From positions 5,766,001-5,830,000 of the forward strand of contig AP026547.1 of assembly GCA_026075535.2 (NCBI GenBank): a DNA stretch of 64,000 nucleotides, in the 5' to 3' direction. A program made the translations under genes and the position numbers. Positions 1-9,255 of the stretch are shown here, in pieces. The first letter of the stretch is position 1, and every line of letters starts with the position of its first letter. The notes beneath the pieces are model-generated. The model was not told where the DNA came from, made no database searches, and saw only the letters and a list, made by a program, of their open reading frames with translations. The stretch comes from Tricholoma matsutake. Lineage: Eukaryota > Basidiomycota > Agaricomycetes > Agaricales > Tricholomataceae.

Positions 1-2
1 TG

Positions 3-656
3 TCAAATGTTGTTCACCCATTTGGGGAATGAATCTGAGAATCTAAGGCAAGCATTACAGATGCGGGAGTGCAACTCATCATCCCACCTGCCTGGGAGGA
101 ACTCTGTGCAAAAAGACTTCATGAAGCTAGTGAATGTGAGAGATTTCAAGTATTTGCGATGCGTTGCAACCCAGTCCCTAGCATGCATGTCTTTTAAGCC
201 CACCAAGATGGCAGATACATGATCACACACTTTGAGTTTCATGTTAGTGGAGAAGAAATCCTCGCAAGCCATCTCCCACTGGTGCATGACCAAGGGGGAG
301 ATCTCGCCAGGTGTCAAAAGAGGGATATGTTTGTGTTCAGCATGGAGGACTTCTGCAGGGGTGTTTGAGGACATCTTATTCAGTGGGAACATGAAGATGG
401 CATACAAACAGGAGGAGGAAGAGTCGGAGTCAGAGGAATTGGTGAATGTATGCATGTTGATGGGCAATCTAATGATGGATGCCTGCTCTGCAAACAGAGG
501 TACAGCGGGAAATGCAAAAATTGGACTAGCATTGGAGACAGATTCTCCTATGCTCAGTGTCAGCAGTGTCAATGAAGGTGATGGTGCCCTCAGCTCACTC
601 ACGAGAGTGTCAGCAACAGTGTTTGCTTGCTTGCAAGTAATCAGCAGGTTGGGCAA
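3..656 (-). CDS. Retroelement Gag-like protein, N-terminal part, cut by window edge
   Basis: About 217 residues are open on the minus strand and run off the left edge. The central part (about residues 115-200) has the layout I associate with Gag-like proteins of mushroom LTR retroelements: a PGEISP motif, a run ending in CEDFF, then a DW..THRKYL block and a W-rich helix (FLPGRWDDEL). The first 90 residues are Ser/Thr-rich and look disordered. The start lies just inside a sequence resembling the LTR at 660-959, as expected for gag next to a 5' LTR. No zinc knuckle is visible because the window ends. The family call rests on motif resemblance only; assignment to gypsy or copia is not possible here. 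Confidence 0.5.
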   Translation of the reverse strand: MPNLLITCKQANTVADTLVSELRAPSPSLTLLTLSIGESVSNASPIFAFPAVPLFAEQASIIRLPINMHTFTNSSDSDSSSSCLYAIFMFPLNKMSSNTPAEVLHAEHKHIPLLTPGEISPLVMHQWEMACEDFFSTNMKLKVCDHVSAILVGLKDMHARDWVATHRKYLKSLTFTSFMKSFCTEFLPGRWDDELHSRICNACLRFSDSFPKWVNNI

Positions 657-659
657 TGG

Positions 660-959
660 ATATGATCAATGATTGGAATGATAATGAAATGGAGAGAAGG
701 AGGGCAAGTTACAAAAGAAAAAGGTGGGCCAGTGGTGAGCTGGCAGAAAATTCTCTTGATGCGGCATTCAAAAAAAAGTGTAATCTTGGAGAGATTCACT
801 AGACAGAAGACACAGAAACAGAATGAGCAGAAGAGAAGTGAGACTCTAGAGTATGAGACAGACAGATGGTAGTGGTGATGATAAGAGATTGGGTAAGGTT
901 CAGTGAGGCTGAAGTATGAGGCCTTTGGTAAATAAGCACAAAAAAGCAACATCCTTACA
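660..959 (-). repeat. LTR of the gag-bearing element (minus orientation)
   Basis: Read on the minus strand this begins TGTAAGGATGTT and runs to the gag-like start. A stretch of about 180 bp is repeated in opposite orientation at 15225-15418, including the rare block from TTTATCAAAGG to CTAGTGAATCTC. The TG start and the position immediately 5' of gag support a 5' LTR. The inner end is not sharply defined because no second same-strand copy is in the window. Confidence 0.6.
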
Positions 960-1246
960 GAACATCACATTTCTGCAGTACAGCCAACCACAATACAAAT
1001 GGCTTTTTGGTGATCTGCAACTAGGGTGTAGCACGGGTATGGGTAAACCCGCGGTAAACGGCCCACAGGTTGGACAGGTATGGGTACGGTTGCCAAAATG
1101 CTGGACCTGTGACATACTGTACCCATTTTGGTGGTGTGATGGGTATTGATGGGTTGCTTGAGTTGCCAGATCCGGCAGTTGCCAAACTACCGATTGACTT
1201 CAGATTTCCAGTTCCTCTTCACCCATGGGTGTCGCCCATCATAATA

Positions 1247-1292
1247 GTAAGTTTTTTGTTTCTTTCAACTAACTAAATGTGCTCTTTTCTAG
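1247..1292 (+). other. Intron-like module 1 in the hAT-like element
   Basis: The stretch starts GTAAGT followed by a T-rich run, has a CTAAC-type branch motif (AACTAACTAA), and ends in a pyrimidine tract plus TAG. All the signals of a 46-nt fungal intron are present, but I recognise no exon around it. Confidence 0.45.
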
Positions 1293-1315
1293 GGTACAGT
1301 GTCAGGTCAACAACA

Positions 1316-1364
1316 GTAAGTTGTTTATTTCTTTCAATCAACTAACTGTTTCTTTTTTCTAAAG
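1316..1364 (+). other. Intron-like module 2 in the hAT-like element
   Basis: GTAAGT, T-rich run, CAACTAACTG branch-like motif, then TTTTTTCTAAAG. It repeats the organisation of 1247-1292 about 24 bp downstream. The same layout recurs on the minus strand at 14005-14355 and near 15662-15731. Confidence 0.45.
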
Positions 1365-2666
1365 GTTCTATCTATGTTGTAACAACGAGATGGCACCAAG
1401 ACAGCACACCCACGCCTAGGACGACAACTCAGGATGGGACCAGGAGAACCCACCGCTGCGAGCCCCTGCTCACAGGGTGGATGAGTTATGAAGGAAGCAA
1501 CGACAAACAGCCCAGCACCCACCCTAGCCCTGCGAGCCACTGCTCGTGGGGTGGGTCACAGGTGCTAGCAGCCAACAACAAGGGACAATGGGAAGGGGAA
1601 CAACAAATGACGAATGGGAGATGGGGATGCAAGGGAGGAAGGGAGGAGAACAACGAAGATGAAGACGAACCATGCAGGGCAGAGGATGACAATGACAATG
1701 ACAAATGATGAGCGATGAACCACCACCACCACCACCACAGCACCCCCATCTGCCACCGAGAACGACTGCTCACGGGGTGGAAACGGGGAGCAATGAGATG
1801 GGATGACAATGCCAGGAGACAGGGACAGAGAGGGGGACAAACGACGAGGACCACAAGGGCAACGAGGACTGCAAGAATGACTAGGACAACGACTACCAGG
1901 CCAAGCCCAGGGCAGTGACCAGACAACAACAATGGGGAGGGCAGGGACGACAACGACAATGTGGATGACAGGGATGACAATGACAACTCTCAAAGTGGGA
2001 CAAACAATGAACGGCGGGGGGAAATGCAACCAGGACCAGGGCAGGGGCAAGATGATGACAACGGGGAGGACAGGGATGACAACAACGACCATCAAAGCGG
2101 GACAGCGAGGAAAAATGAGCCAAGGTGAACAACCAGGAGCAAAGGGCAGGGAACCACCACCACCACTGCTGCGAGGGGGGTGCTAATGGATGGGGCACCA
2201 GGGATAACAGGGACAGGGACGACAGGGACGAGAGACAGGGCCCCTCCCTCACACTTTTGTGGGGGAGGTTTTTTTTATTTCTACCATTAATTATTTTAGT
2301 GGCTCCTCCCTTGTGCGAGGAGGTTAGCTCAATAAATTTCCTCAATGCTTGTATTGCTCCCAGGCCTTATTCAATAATAACAAAATTAAGCTTAGGTATT
2401 GTATACAGATTGTAGTTAAGCTATATAAGGGTTATACAATACAAATGCACTATGGTTAGCAATCTAGAACATCAAATAGAAGGCAAAAACAGAGTCAAAA
2501 CCATGGTGTATATACATGGTGTTGCACCTGTGGTGTTTCATGACAGACCGTGGTAAAAACCTGTCACCACAGTTGTGGTGTTAGAACGGGTGCGGTGTTG
2601 GCGGGTGCGGGTGTGGTGTGTGAAATGATACCTGCGGTGTGACCCATGCTACACCCTATCTGCAAC

Positions 2667-3405
2667 AAGATTAGGAACTGGTCATCCATAGCCTACAAGA
2701 TATGTGGTGGCCTGTGGCCCAGTCAATGCATTGATAACTCCCACATCTACAAGAGGCAGGTTGTGTTGATGATGCAGAATTATAAGATGAACATGCAAAG
2801 TGAGATAGGACACACCTGAGGGTCTGTCAGCAATGTTCCATTGAGAAATGGAACAACCTCAAAAAGGCAGGAACACCCATCACCAGCAAGAAGGTTGTGT
2901 GTCTAGTTCTGACATTATAGACATACAGTACAGCAGGTAACATTCAACTTACAATGTGAGCAACATGTGTCAATGGAGCCAAGCCTGCAGCTAGGGCTGA
3001 TGCAAACCATGGTGGTGCTATGGCTCATGGCAGATGGTCAACTAAGGTGCCAATGGAGTTACACAGAGACACTATACCACCACCAGCATTCTGTGCAATA
3101 AGGGCAGCTTCATAAACAGCTCCCACTCTGACATGATCCTGTGTGGCCACACCTGCCTCTGGATGCAATGAGAAGTGAGTCATGAAAAAGAATGTGCATA
3201 ACTGACAAATACTTGCTTGTTGTATGCAATCACATTTGAAATATCCACAAGAGTAGCAGGGTCTTGCAGCTGGGTTTGGGGCAAGGCATTGAACGATCAT
3301 GCAATTTCTAAGTTTAGCCTCTGCCATTGTTAAGGGTCTTTGCTGAGATGCTGACCCACAAAAGACAAAAGGTCACATCCCATCAATTCAAGAGCTCTCC
3401 AAACC
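2667..3405. other. Unassigned sequence
   Basis: No gene or repeat boundary is recognised. A 100-codon minus frame at 3025-3327 has a few Cys pairs (CYSCGYFKCDC) but no family I know and no visible splice context. It is probably an old element remnant. Confidence 0.3.
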
Positions 3406-4609
3406 TTACAGCTATTTGTGGAACTTAGGGCGCGGCCAATTTTTTTTTTCAAAATTTCTCAGGAGTTAGGTTCGAATAGTAATCGACCTGTAGCTCATGC
3501 AGTAGTGCACCTATAGCTATGAGAATAGTATATTTGGACTCGGCTTGACATACACTACAAGTATGTACCATAACAAATATAAAAATCACAGTTTCAAAAA
3601 AGTCAGTTTTATCAGCTTCATCAATAGACACGTGACATGACTTTCTTTCACCTCCAGCAAGTGTATTCCACTCAGACATCTTGTACAACCTGTCATGCCT
3701 CGCAAGAAGCCTCCTGTCCCAGTGTGAATGCATTACTCCATGGATCTAAAGCAGCATGTCATCCATCAAGCATACACATTGCACAAGCGCTCCAAAGATA
3801 TTGCCACTGATGTCAACATGCCTCTACGGGTTGTACAACATGTGAAGAAGACATGGCAAGAAGTTGGAGAAGCTTGTAGGGATAGAAAGTCCATGGGGAG
3901 AACACCACTTCTGTCTATGGGAGAAACTCAGGTGCATCACACTACTCGGATGTATGAGGGCTATCCTTTGGCCTTTGATTTTGGTCCAGGCTTCTTGCAA
4001 TGTTTTGCAGATGGTGCTGCTGTGATGGCAACTGGTGACTCCAACAGATCAATGTCAGATGACACACCTGGATCGCTCAGTTCCTCAATCCTCTCATCAT
4101 CGGCTGGCTGAGACAGATTCTTGCACATCTTTTTTGGTGGAGGGGCTTCAGAGATTGATGAGACTGGGGGTGGTGTCCAGTCATCCTCAGTTGTTGCCTC
4201 ATGTGGCTCAGGCTCGAAGTTTTCTGTAGGATCAGCTATTACCTCATCTGCTGAGTCATCCAAGTGATCAGCAACAATGTGCTTTGACAATGGATGAGTG
4301 GCAGCATGATTTTGAGTGCAGAATTTAGCCTCTTGCACTTCTCGACACCTGCTGGATGGTCATCCATAGAGGTAGAAGAATAGGGAGTAGCAAAATTCCA
4401 CTGCCCAAATCATCATTCCGAAAATTTACATTTTGATCATTTTGATGGTACAGTCTTATAGTGCACATTGAAGGGACTCTAAATATGCTATTCTCGTAGC
4501 TACAGGTGCACTACTGAGTGAGCTACAGGTCAATTACTATTTGAACCTAACTCCTGAGAATTTTTGAAAAAAAAAATGGCCGCGCCCTAAGTTCTGCAAA
4601 TGGCTGTAA
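3406..4609. mobile_element. Tc1/mariner-like element, internally rearranged, with long TIRs
   Basis: Inverted arms of more than 100 bp run from GGGCGCGGCCA at 3428 and back to 4587, with TA immediately outside both (3426-3427, 4588-4589), as for Tc1/mariner elements. The arms share GTAGCTCA...CAGTAGTGCACC...TAGCTA...GAGAATAG. Symmetry continues weakly outward to about 3406 and 4609 (TTACAGC.ATTTG), so the true end could be either place. Inside is only the N-terminal part of a Tc1-type transposase, so the copy cannot move itself. Confidence 0.7.
3728..4111 (+). pseudogene. Tc1-like transposase, N-terminal helix-turn-helix fragment
   Basis: The first 60 residues read as the paired-type DNA-binding start of a Tc1-like transposase: a DLK..VIHQAYTL helix, SKDIA, then MPLRVVQHVKKTW recognition helix and MGRTPLLS. 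After about residue 62 the frame loses family resemblance, and no DDE or DDD catalytic core follows before the right arm at about 4480. The minus frame 3961-4338 (acidic, with PPPKK) is unassigned. The call is from motif recognition. Confidence 0.6.
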
Positions 4610-5074
4610 ATTTGAAAGGAGGGTCTGGACCCCCTTTCCAACCTCCAAAATGCCACTTGAATATGAAAAAGGCAGTTTTCCCATGATCCTCTGATGGAAC
4701 CTGGCCTGTAAGGGCAACCTTACAATCAAAGCAGAACAAGCCTGATACTTGCAAGGGAAATCCAAAGTTAATATTGGAGCCTCTAGATAATACAATACCC
4801 ACCTTGCAAGGGAAATCCAAAGAGAATACTCTAAGGATCACCCTGCAAGGTGAAACTACTTAACTAGACTACCAAGGCTGACTAAGGCCAATAAGATGGG
4901 GCCTGCAACTGACAGGCAGAATACTGATACTCCACAATATATGACCCTGCATCCCAATGTAGCCTATAATGAACACAGGCTATGACCAACATCACAAAGG
5001 AACCAAAGACTGTACTAAACATGGCTAGGAAGGTCTGATGACTGAAGGGGACAATTCCTAGGTACTGGGGGATT
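4610..5074. other. Unassigned sequence
   Basis: No coding region is recognised. A CTTGCAAGGGAAATCCAAAG motif is repeated at about 4747 and 4803 and partly at 4842 (CCTGCAAGGTGAAA), suggesting a decayed local repeat. Confidence 0.3.
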
Positions 5075-5718
5075 GTCCTAGGTCTTGGCAAAGCCCCATA
5101 ACCTGTGCAAAGGTACTTCGAGATACTCCAAAGTACTTTGCAGTACTTCATGGGCATCATATGTTACGACAGAGGCAATGTGTTTGCAAGCACAGTCGAA
5201 GGGTTTTGTGGACGTGCAAAGGTCTCTGAAGTTGTTCAAAGACCTCCAAAGATTTTCAGAGATGTTTGTGGACCTTCATAGATGTTCACAGATGTTTGTA
5301 TGTGTTTGTACATTGTTGGTGATGGTGATCGGAGATGGAGAGGGGAATGAAGGTGGAGGGCCCAAGATGTCATAGAGTGGTTAGGGACAATAGGGAATGT
5401 TGACTGTGACCTACCAAGTGGTCCCCTTACATCACTGATCACCATCACCAACAATGTACAAACACATATGAACATCTGCAAACATCTCTGAAGCTCTGTG
5501 AACACCTCCAAAATCTTCGGAGGTCTTCAAATGACTTCAAAGACCTTTGCATGTCCACAAAACCCTTCAACTATGCTTGCAAACACATTGCCTCTGTCAT
5601 AGGTATCACAAACACCTTCCCTGGTCACATACAATGCCCACAAAGTACTGCGAAGTACTTCAGAGTATCTCGAAGTACCTTCTTGCAGGTTTTGGGGCTT
5701 TGCCAAGACCCTTGTTGG
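5075..5718. mobile_element. Foldback (long imperfect palindrome) element
   Basis: Two arms of about 260 bp are inverted copies: 5080-5335 and 5440-5718. Shared blocks include TCTTGGCAAAGCCCC, AAGTACTTTGCAGTACTT and CACCATCACCAACAATGTAC. About 100 bp of unique spacer lies between. The right end abuts the gypsy remnant, where its antisense reading frame loses resemblance, so this element probably inserted into that gypsy copy. No ORF of note and no clear target duplication. Confidence 0.7.
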
Positions 5719-5903
5719 GCCTTGAGGGCCACTATCTTTTCCGCATGCAAGGGGATGGAGGACATGTTTGTTGAAGAGGTGGTGGTGGTGGTGGTGGTGG
5801 TGGTGGTGGGAACCCCATCAAAATGAAAAAGAAAAAAAACAATTTCCTGATTTGGATTTGAACCTTCACGTGCCTTGTAGGCTCAGCACTAAGGGGGAAA
5901 TAC
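5719..5903. mobile_element. Gypsy remnant: end of internal region with antisense gene start
   Basis: This is homologous to 62560-62736 of the complete element gypsy-1. On the minus strand it has the start of the same antisense reading frame (MSS..., then EK, AL.AQQ), and a polypurine tract (AAGGGGGAAA) lies just before the LTR at 5904. A GGT microsatellite lies at 5780-5811. It is cut on the left by the foldback element. Confidence 0.65.
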
Positions 5904-6926
5904 TGTCAAGACCAATTTCCCAACCAGAATTCTGATTGTTTTCTGCCACCTTTCCTGGCTGCCTTGCATCACAGCCCACCTCCTATTAGCAGCACTGCCT
6001 AGAGATGAAATTCTCTTATTTCCAATTCAATGAAACAGTTTCAGGATATTTGGCTCAGAGGCCAGTTTGCAAATTATCACAGCCTCAGAAACTCCAATCA
6101 CCTCTGGCCCTTAGTATTTAAGCTAGCTACTTTCATCTTGTATCAGACAGTTTGTAAATCAACAAAGTTACCCACTTAATTCCAACTCAGTTACTAGTGC
6201 ATAGCATGGGTTACCCGCGGGTAAGTGATGGTTATGGGCTAATCAGCATGTAGCCTTTGTTTTTGTGATTCTAATGCACTAATTTTTATACCAAATGGTC
6301 AAGAATTGACCTAGATATGCTTACTTTAAGTTGTAGCAACATAGCACAACATCTGATCTCATCCTGCCTCAATCTTTCCAAAATATTATCCAAAATACAA
6401 GGTTCTGGAGTTTTGGGGTGACTTTTTGGAAAGATTGGAGCAGGGTGAGATCAGATATTGTGCTATGGTGCTAAAATTTAGAATGAGCATATCTAGGTCA
6501 ATTCTTGACCATTTGGTATAAAAACTAGTGCATTAGAATCACAAAAACAAAGGCTACATGCTAATTGGCACATACTCCTCACTTACCTATGGGTAACCCA
6601 TGCTATGCACTACCAGTTACACTCCCAATATTCTCCTAAGTCCATCTCAAACTTTAGCTCGTCCTCTCTGGAAAATCTCTGGGCCTCTGATCATCCTCCT
6701 TACCCTTGTCTTGAAATTAGGACACTTGATGAGGAGAAGGGCACAACTTCTTATAAGTTGAAACCAAGTCCTTTCTGTTCCCCACACTTGGTACAGCACA
6801 TCAAGTGAACCTTGCCCCAGAATCCTGTCGGGTTCCCTCCCCTGTTCGATCCTTCCCTTATTGACTCTATCACCTGGGTATGACCAGAAATCCAACAACT
6901 TCCTTCATTCAGCTCAGAACTTAACA
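5904..6926 (+). repeat. Gypsy LTR interrupted by a hAT-like element
   Basis: Begins TGTCAAGACC and ends CTTAACA, like the LTRs at 55933-56488 and 62737-63295, with collinear homology throughout. Removing the 418-bp insertion at 6195-6612 and one 8-bp target copy leaves about 597 bp, against 556 and 559 bp for the intact copies. No partner LTR is present on either side. Confidence 0.8.
6195..6612. mobile_element. hAT-like MITE inserted in a gypsy LTR
   Basis: Perfect 16-bp terminal inverted repeats TAGTGCATAGCATGGG are flanked by 8-bp duplications TCAGTTAC (6187-6194) and CCAGTTAC (6613-6620), one mismatch. The whole 418 bp is nearly palindromic, with arms of about 180 bp sharing GACCATTTGGTATAAA and CAAAAACAAAGGCTACATG. 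It has no coding capacity. It interrupts the LTR and so is younger than that copy. Confidence 0.85.
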
Positions 6927-8060
6927 CTCCTCTGTCATCCCAGCCACAGCCCACCACAGCTGTTACTCAAATCACTATGACATCCAAGTGTCCAACCATC
7001 ACAACTCAGTTGAATCCTACCTGGATGAGAGACTACGATGATCGCACATCAATGCCAGTCAAGAAAGGCTTGCCATGTATTGAGCCTGCAATCACTCAGA
7101 AATTCAATGTCATTTTCTAGGATGACAACAAATTGCCTGGTGTTGTGCATGGCATCAGTGATTGCCTGTGATGGCCCCTGTTCTATCTGAGTGCCCAACT
7201 GTGCTTGCTGCCCTCAGAGAGAACATTACAGTTCTGGATTTGTATGATGTCAAGCACCAACTATGGAAATGTGTTACACTGGACTACCCACATAGTGTGA
7301 GCACTGATGGTTTTCTTTTCCTCCAGCGACAGGGCATAATGTGTGCTGATCTGGCCATGCTTCTAGACTGCTTCTTGGAGCTTCCCATACATATCCAGCA
7401 AAACATGAAGCACAAGCATGACCAGGCCCAAAAGAAGATGAAGAAGTGAAAGTTGGGTGTGGTTGAGGAGAAGAGCGGCGATGATGAGGTTGAAATAGTT
7501 GCTGTCTGTGGGGCCTCAGCTTAAAGTGCAGGTGTGTCAAGGAGGAGCCCGATGTTGATGACCTTGAGCCTTGCTTGCAATAGTGCCCATGCCTCTCTCC
7601 ATCCATCCCTTCCTCTGCTGGAAGCTTGTTGTCACATCCCATCTCTTTTCAGATTTGCCACCTGTTACCTCTCCTTCGCCTACTTCCTATGGCTGGTCTA
7701 GTGCATCTGTCTCCAGCTCAATGACTTCACTGCCTAGCACATGTTCCTCTACTCTGCCATCACCTGTCTCTTGCTTGCCCAGTGTCACTCTGACTTCTTC
7801 CTCTGTATGCTCTTGGCCATGGCCATCAGGGATGTTTGCTGTTGACATGAGCTGTGGCTTTGTTTTGATTGATGCAATGAAGGGATACACACTACGTCAA
7901 CAATTTGAACATGTGTTCCAGGAACTGTTTGTTCAGACAACATACTTTGACCCATGCAGCCGGTGGTGAGCAGCAACCCAGGTACAGCATACCTCTGCAC
8001 TTGCTGTGGGTCATACAGCTGAAGGGTTGTGGACTGCTTTCCAACATGCTGTGCAGGTGA
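6927..8060 (+). pseudogene. Fragment of an uncharacterised mushroom protein family
   Basis: Several open stretches in changing frames look like one decayed gene: 7162-7449 (ALRENITVLDLYDVKHQLW...) and 7780-8060 (WPSGMFAVDMSCGF..ID, then YFDPCSRW). The WPxxFYxxD...GF block followed by an FxxxF...TYxD...RW block resembles an abundant family of unknown function in mushroom genomes. That resemblance is from memory. A Ser/Pro/Thr-rich linker lies at 7640-7790. Frame changes without clear introns suggest a pseudogene. I assign no function. Confidence 0.4.
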
Positions 8061-8246
8061 GATGATGGGCCATGTTCATTCTTTTCTTTGTTTGTATCAC
8101 CCTACCTTTGTTTTGTTCATTTTATACCCTAGTATCTCACATGTCTCTGTATCCCATCATTCTGTATTAACAATTGTGTACCATCTAGATTTGTATTGTG
8201 TAGTCCAAATTGTATCAACTAGTTTACAGTACATGTGGATTCTGAC

Positions 8247-8571
8247 TAGGGAAATGCACAGGTTTTACCTGCGGGTTTCCCACACTTTTATTTCCTGATT
8301 TACTCAATGAGTTTTGCATAAAAAATCATGAAAAAATGATTTTCTGGTAGCTATTCATTGGGTGCTTGTGATACCATAAACAAAATAGTATATTTGCATC
8401 CTTGACACATGAAAAATGTCACCCAAATATTGTTTTATGTGTTTGATCACAAAGAGCCAACCAAACACTTCCAGAAAATAATTTTTTCATGATTTTTCAT
8501 GCAAAACTCATTGAGTAAATTAGGAAATAAAAGCGTAGGAAACCCATGGGTAAAACCCATGCATTTCCCTA
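8247..8571. mobile_element. hAT-like MITE with perfect 8-bp TSD
   Basis: Terminal inverted repeats TAGGGAAATGCACAGG and TAGGGAAATGCATGGG continue into GTTTTACC. They are flanked by perfect copies of ATTCTGAC at 8239-8246 and 8572-8579. The interior arms are also inverted (ATTTTTTCATGATTTTT, CTCATTGAGTAAAT), so the 325 bp is largely a hairpin. It lies at the 3' end of the KDZ-type fragment. Confidence 0.88.
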
Positions 8572-8990
8572 ATTCTGACCAGATGCCCTCAATTGCTTCA
8601 ACACCTCAATGTTCCGCAATCTGACCATCTCATCCAGGAAAAAGTTAAACTTTGCCAGAAGCATTTCACAGCACATCGAGTGATAGCCACCAAGCCATGC
8701 ATTAGTTTGCTCAGCCACTGAGGTATTGAAATACCAGTCACCCTTCTCATCCTGCAGTTCAGGGTACAGGGCAGGATTGCAGTACTTCTGACAAAATGTA
8801 TGTGTGACCTTGTGTTTGTTTAGGAAATGCCAGACATTGATGCACATGCCCATATCTGCAAAGTAAGGGTCTCCACTGGCCATCACTTGTTGCTTGGCAT
8901 CACAGTTGCTATCATAGATAAGGTGCTCCAGCTTTGGGCACCTGGTACTGAGAATGCATTCTTCACCTCGACAAGAAAGTGGAAGTCTAT
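8572..8990 (-). pseudogene. KDZ-transposase-associated protein fragment
   Basis: On the minus strand the frame reads CDAKQQ...GDPYFADMGMCINVWHF..KHK, then FCQKYCNPA.YPEL, then W.FNTSVAEQTNAWLGGYH and FNFFLDEMVRLRN. This series (HF.xKHK, C..HCNPA, FNTSxxEQTN.W..G) is how I recognise the C-terminal region of the CxC/KDZ transposase-associated proteins of mushrooms. Only about 140 residues are present, with no N-terminal cysteine cluster. A MITE interrupts the 3' end at 8571. The name is by resemblance only. Confidence 0.5.
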
Positions 8991-9059
8991 CCCTTGTTGG
9001 GGACAGGCTACACTAAAGACAAGGAGAAGGGAACTGAAGATATGACAACTCACTACTAA

Positions 9060-9255
9060 TCATGCAATATTACAAGACAACAATGTGGGATTAGGAGTGA
9101 GGTAATACAAAAGCAGAGTAGAATCGGAAGCAAGTAAAGGAAAAAGGGAAGAATGGTTTGTCTACTATATACGATGGTATATATGTCCAAAGAAAGTCTG
9201 CATGCAAATAAGTGTCAATGATTATGTAAGTAAGTCTCCAGGCTTACACCCTCCC
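9060..9255 (-). repeat. Candidate LTR remnant of gypsy relic A
   Basis: Located just downstream of the chromodomain stop on the minus strand. It starts GGGAGGGTGTAAGCCTGGAG and is T/C-rich, like a gypsy LTR start. A similarly placed sequence (TGAGGGAGTGTGAGAG...) follows the second chromodomain at 11960-12130. No second copy is available to define the ends. Confidence 0.3.

Larger units (their letters stand above)
1022..2658. mobile_element. hAT-like non-autonomous element with perfect 8-bp TSD
   Basis: The ends are inverted repeats TAGGGTGTAGCACGGGT and TAGGGTGTAGCATGGGT (16 of 17 match). They are flanked by a perfect 8-bp duplication TCTGCAAC at 1014-1021 and 2659-2666. TAGGG ends and 8-bp duplications are typical of the hAT superfamily. 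The element is 1,637 bp and encodes no transposase that I can see. The interior from about 1500 to 2240 is low-complexity GACAACGA-type sequence, so the long frames there are compositional. It carries two intron-like modules (1247-1292, 1316-1364) and short CCCTCC...GGAGGG hairpins at 2240-2325. A related interior lies inverted at 13312-14560. Confidence 0.85.

Noticed and set aside
1486..2345. Long frames on both strands rich in Asp/Asn/Thr or Val/Leu/Ser
   Set aside because: They come from GACAACGA-type low-complexity DNA inside a transposon; all frames are open at once and none has a family motif.
3961..4338. Minus-strand acidic frame as a gene
   Set aside because: No start context or family; it lies in the rearranged core of the Tc1-like relic.
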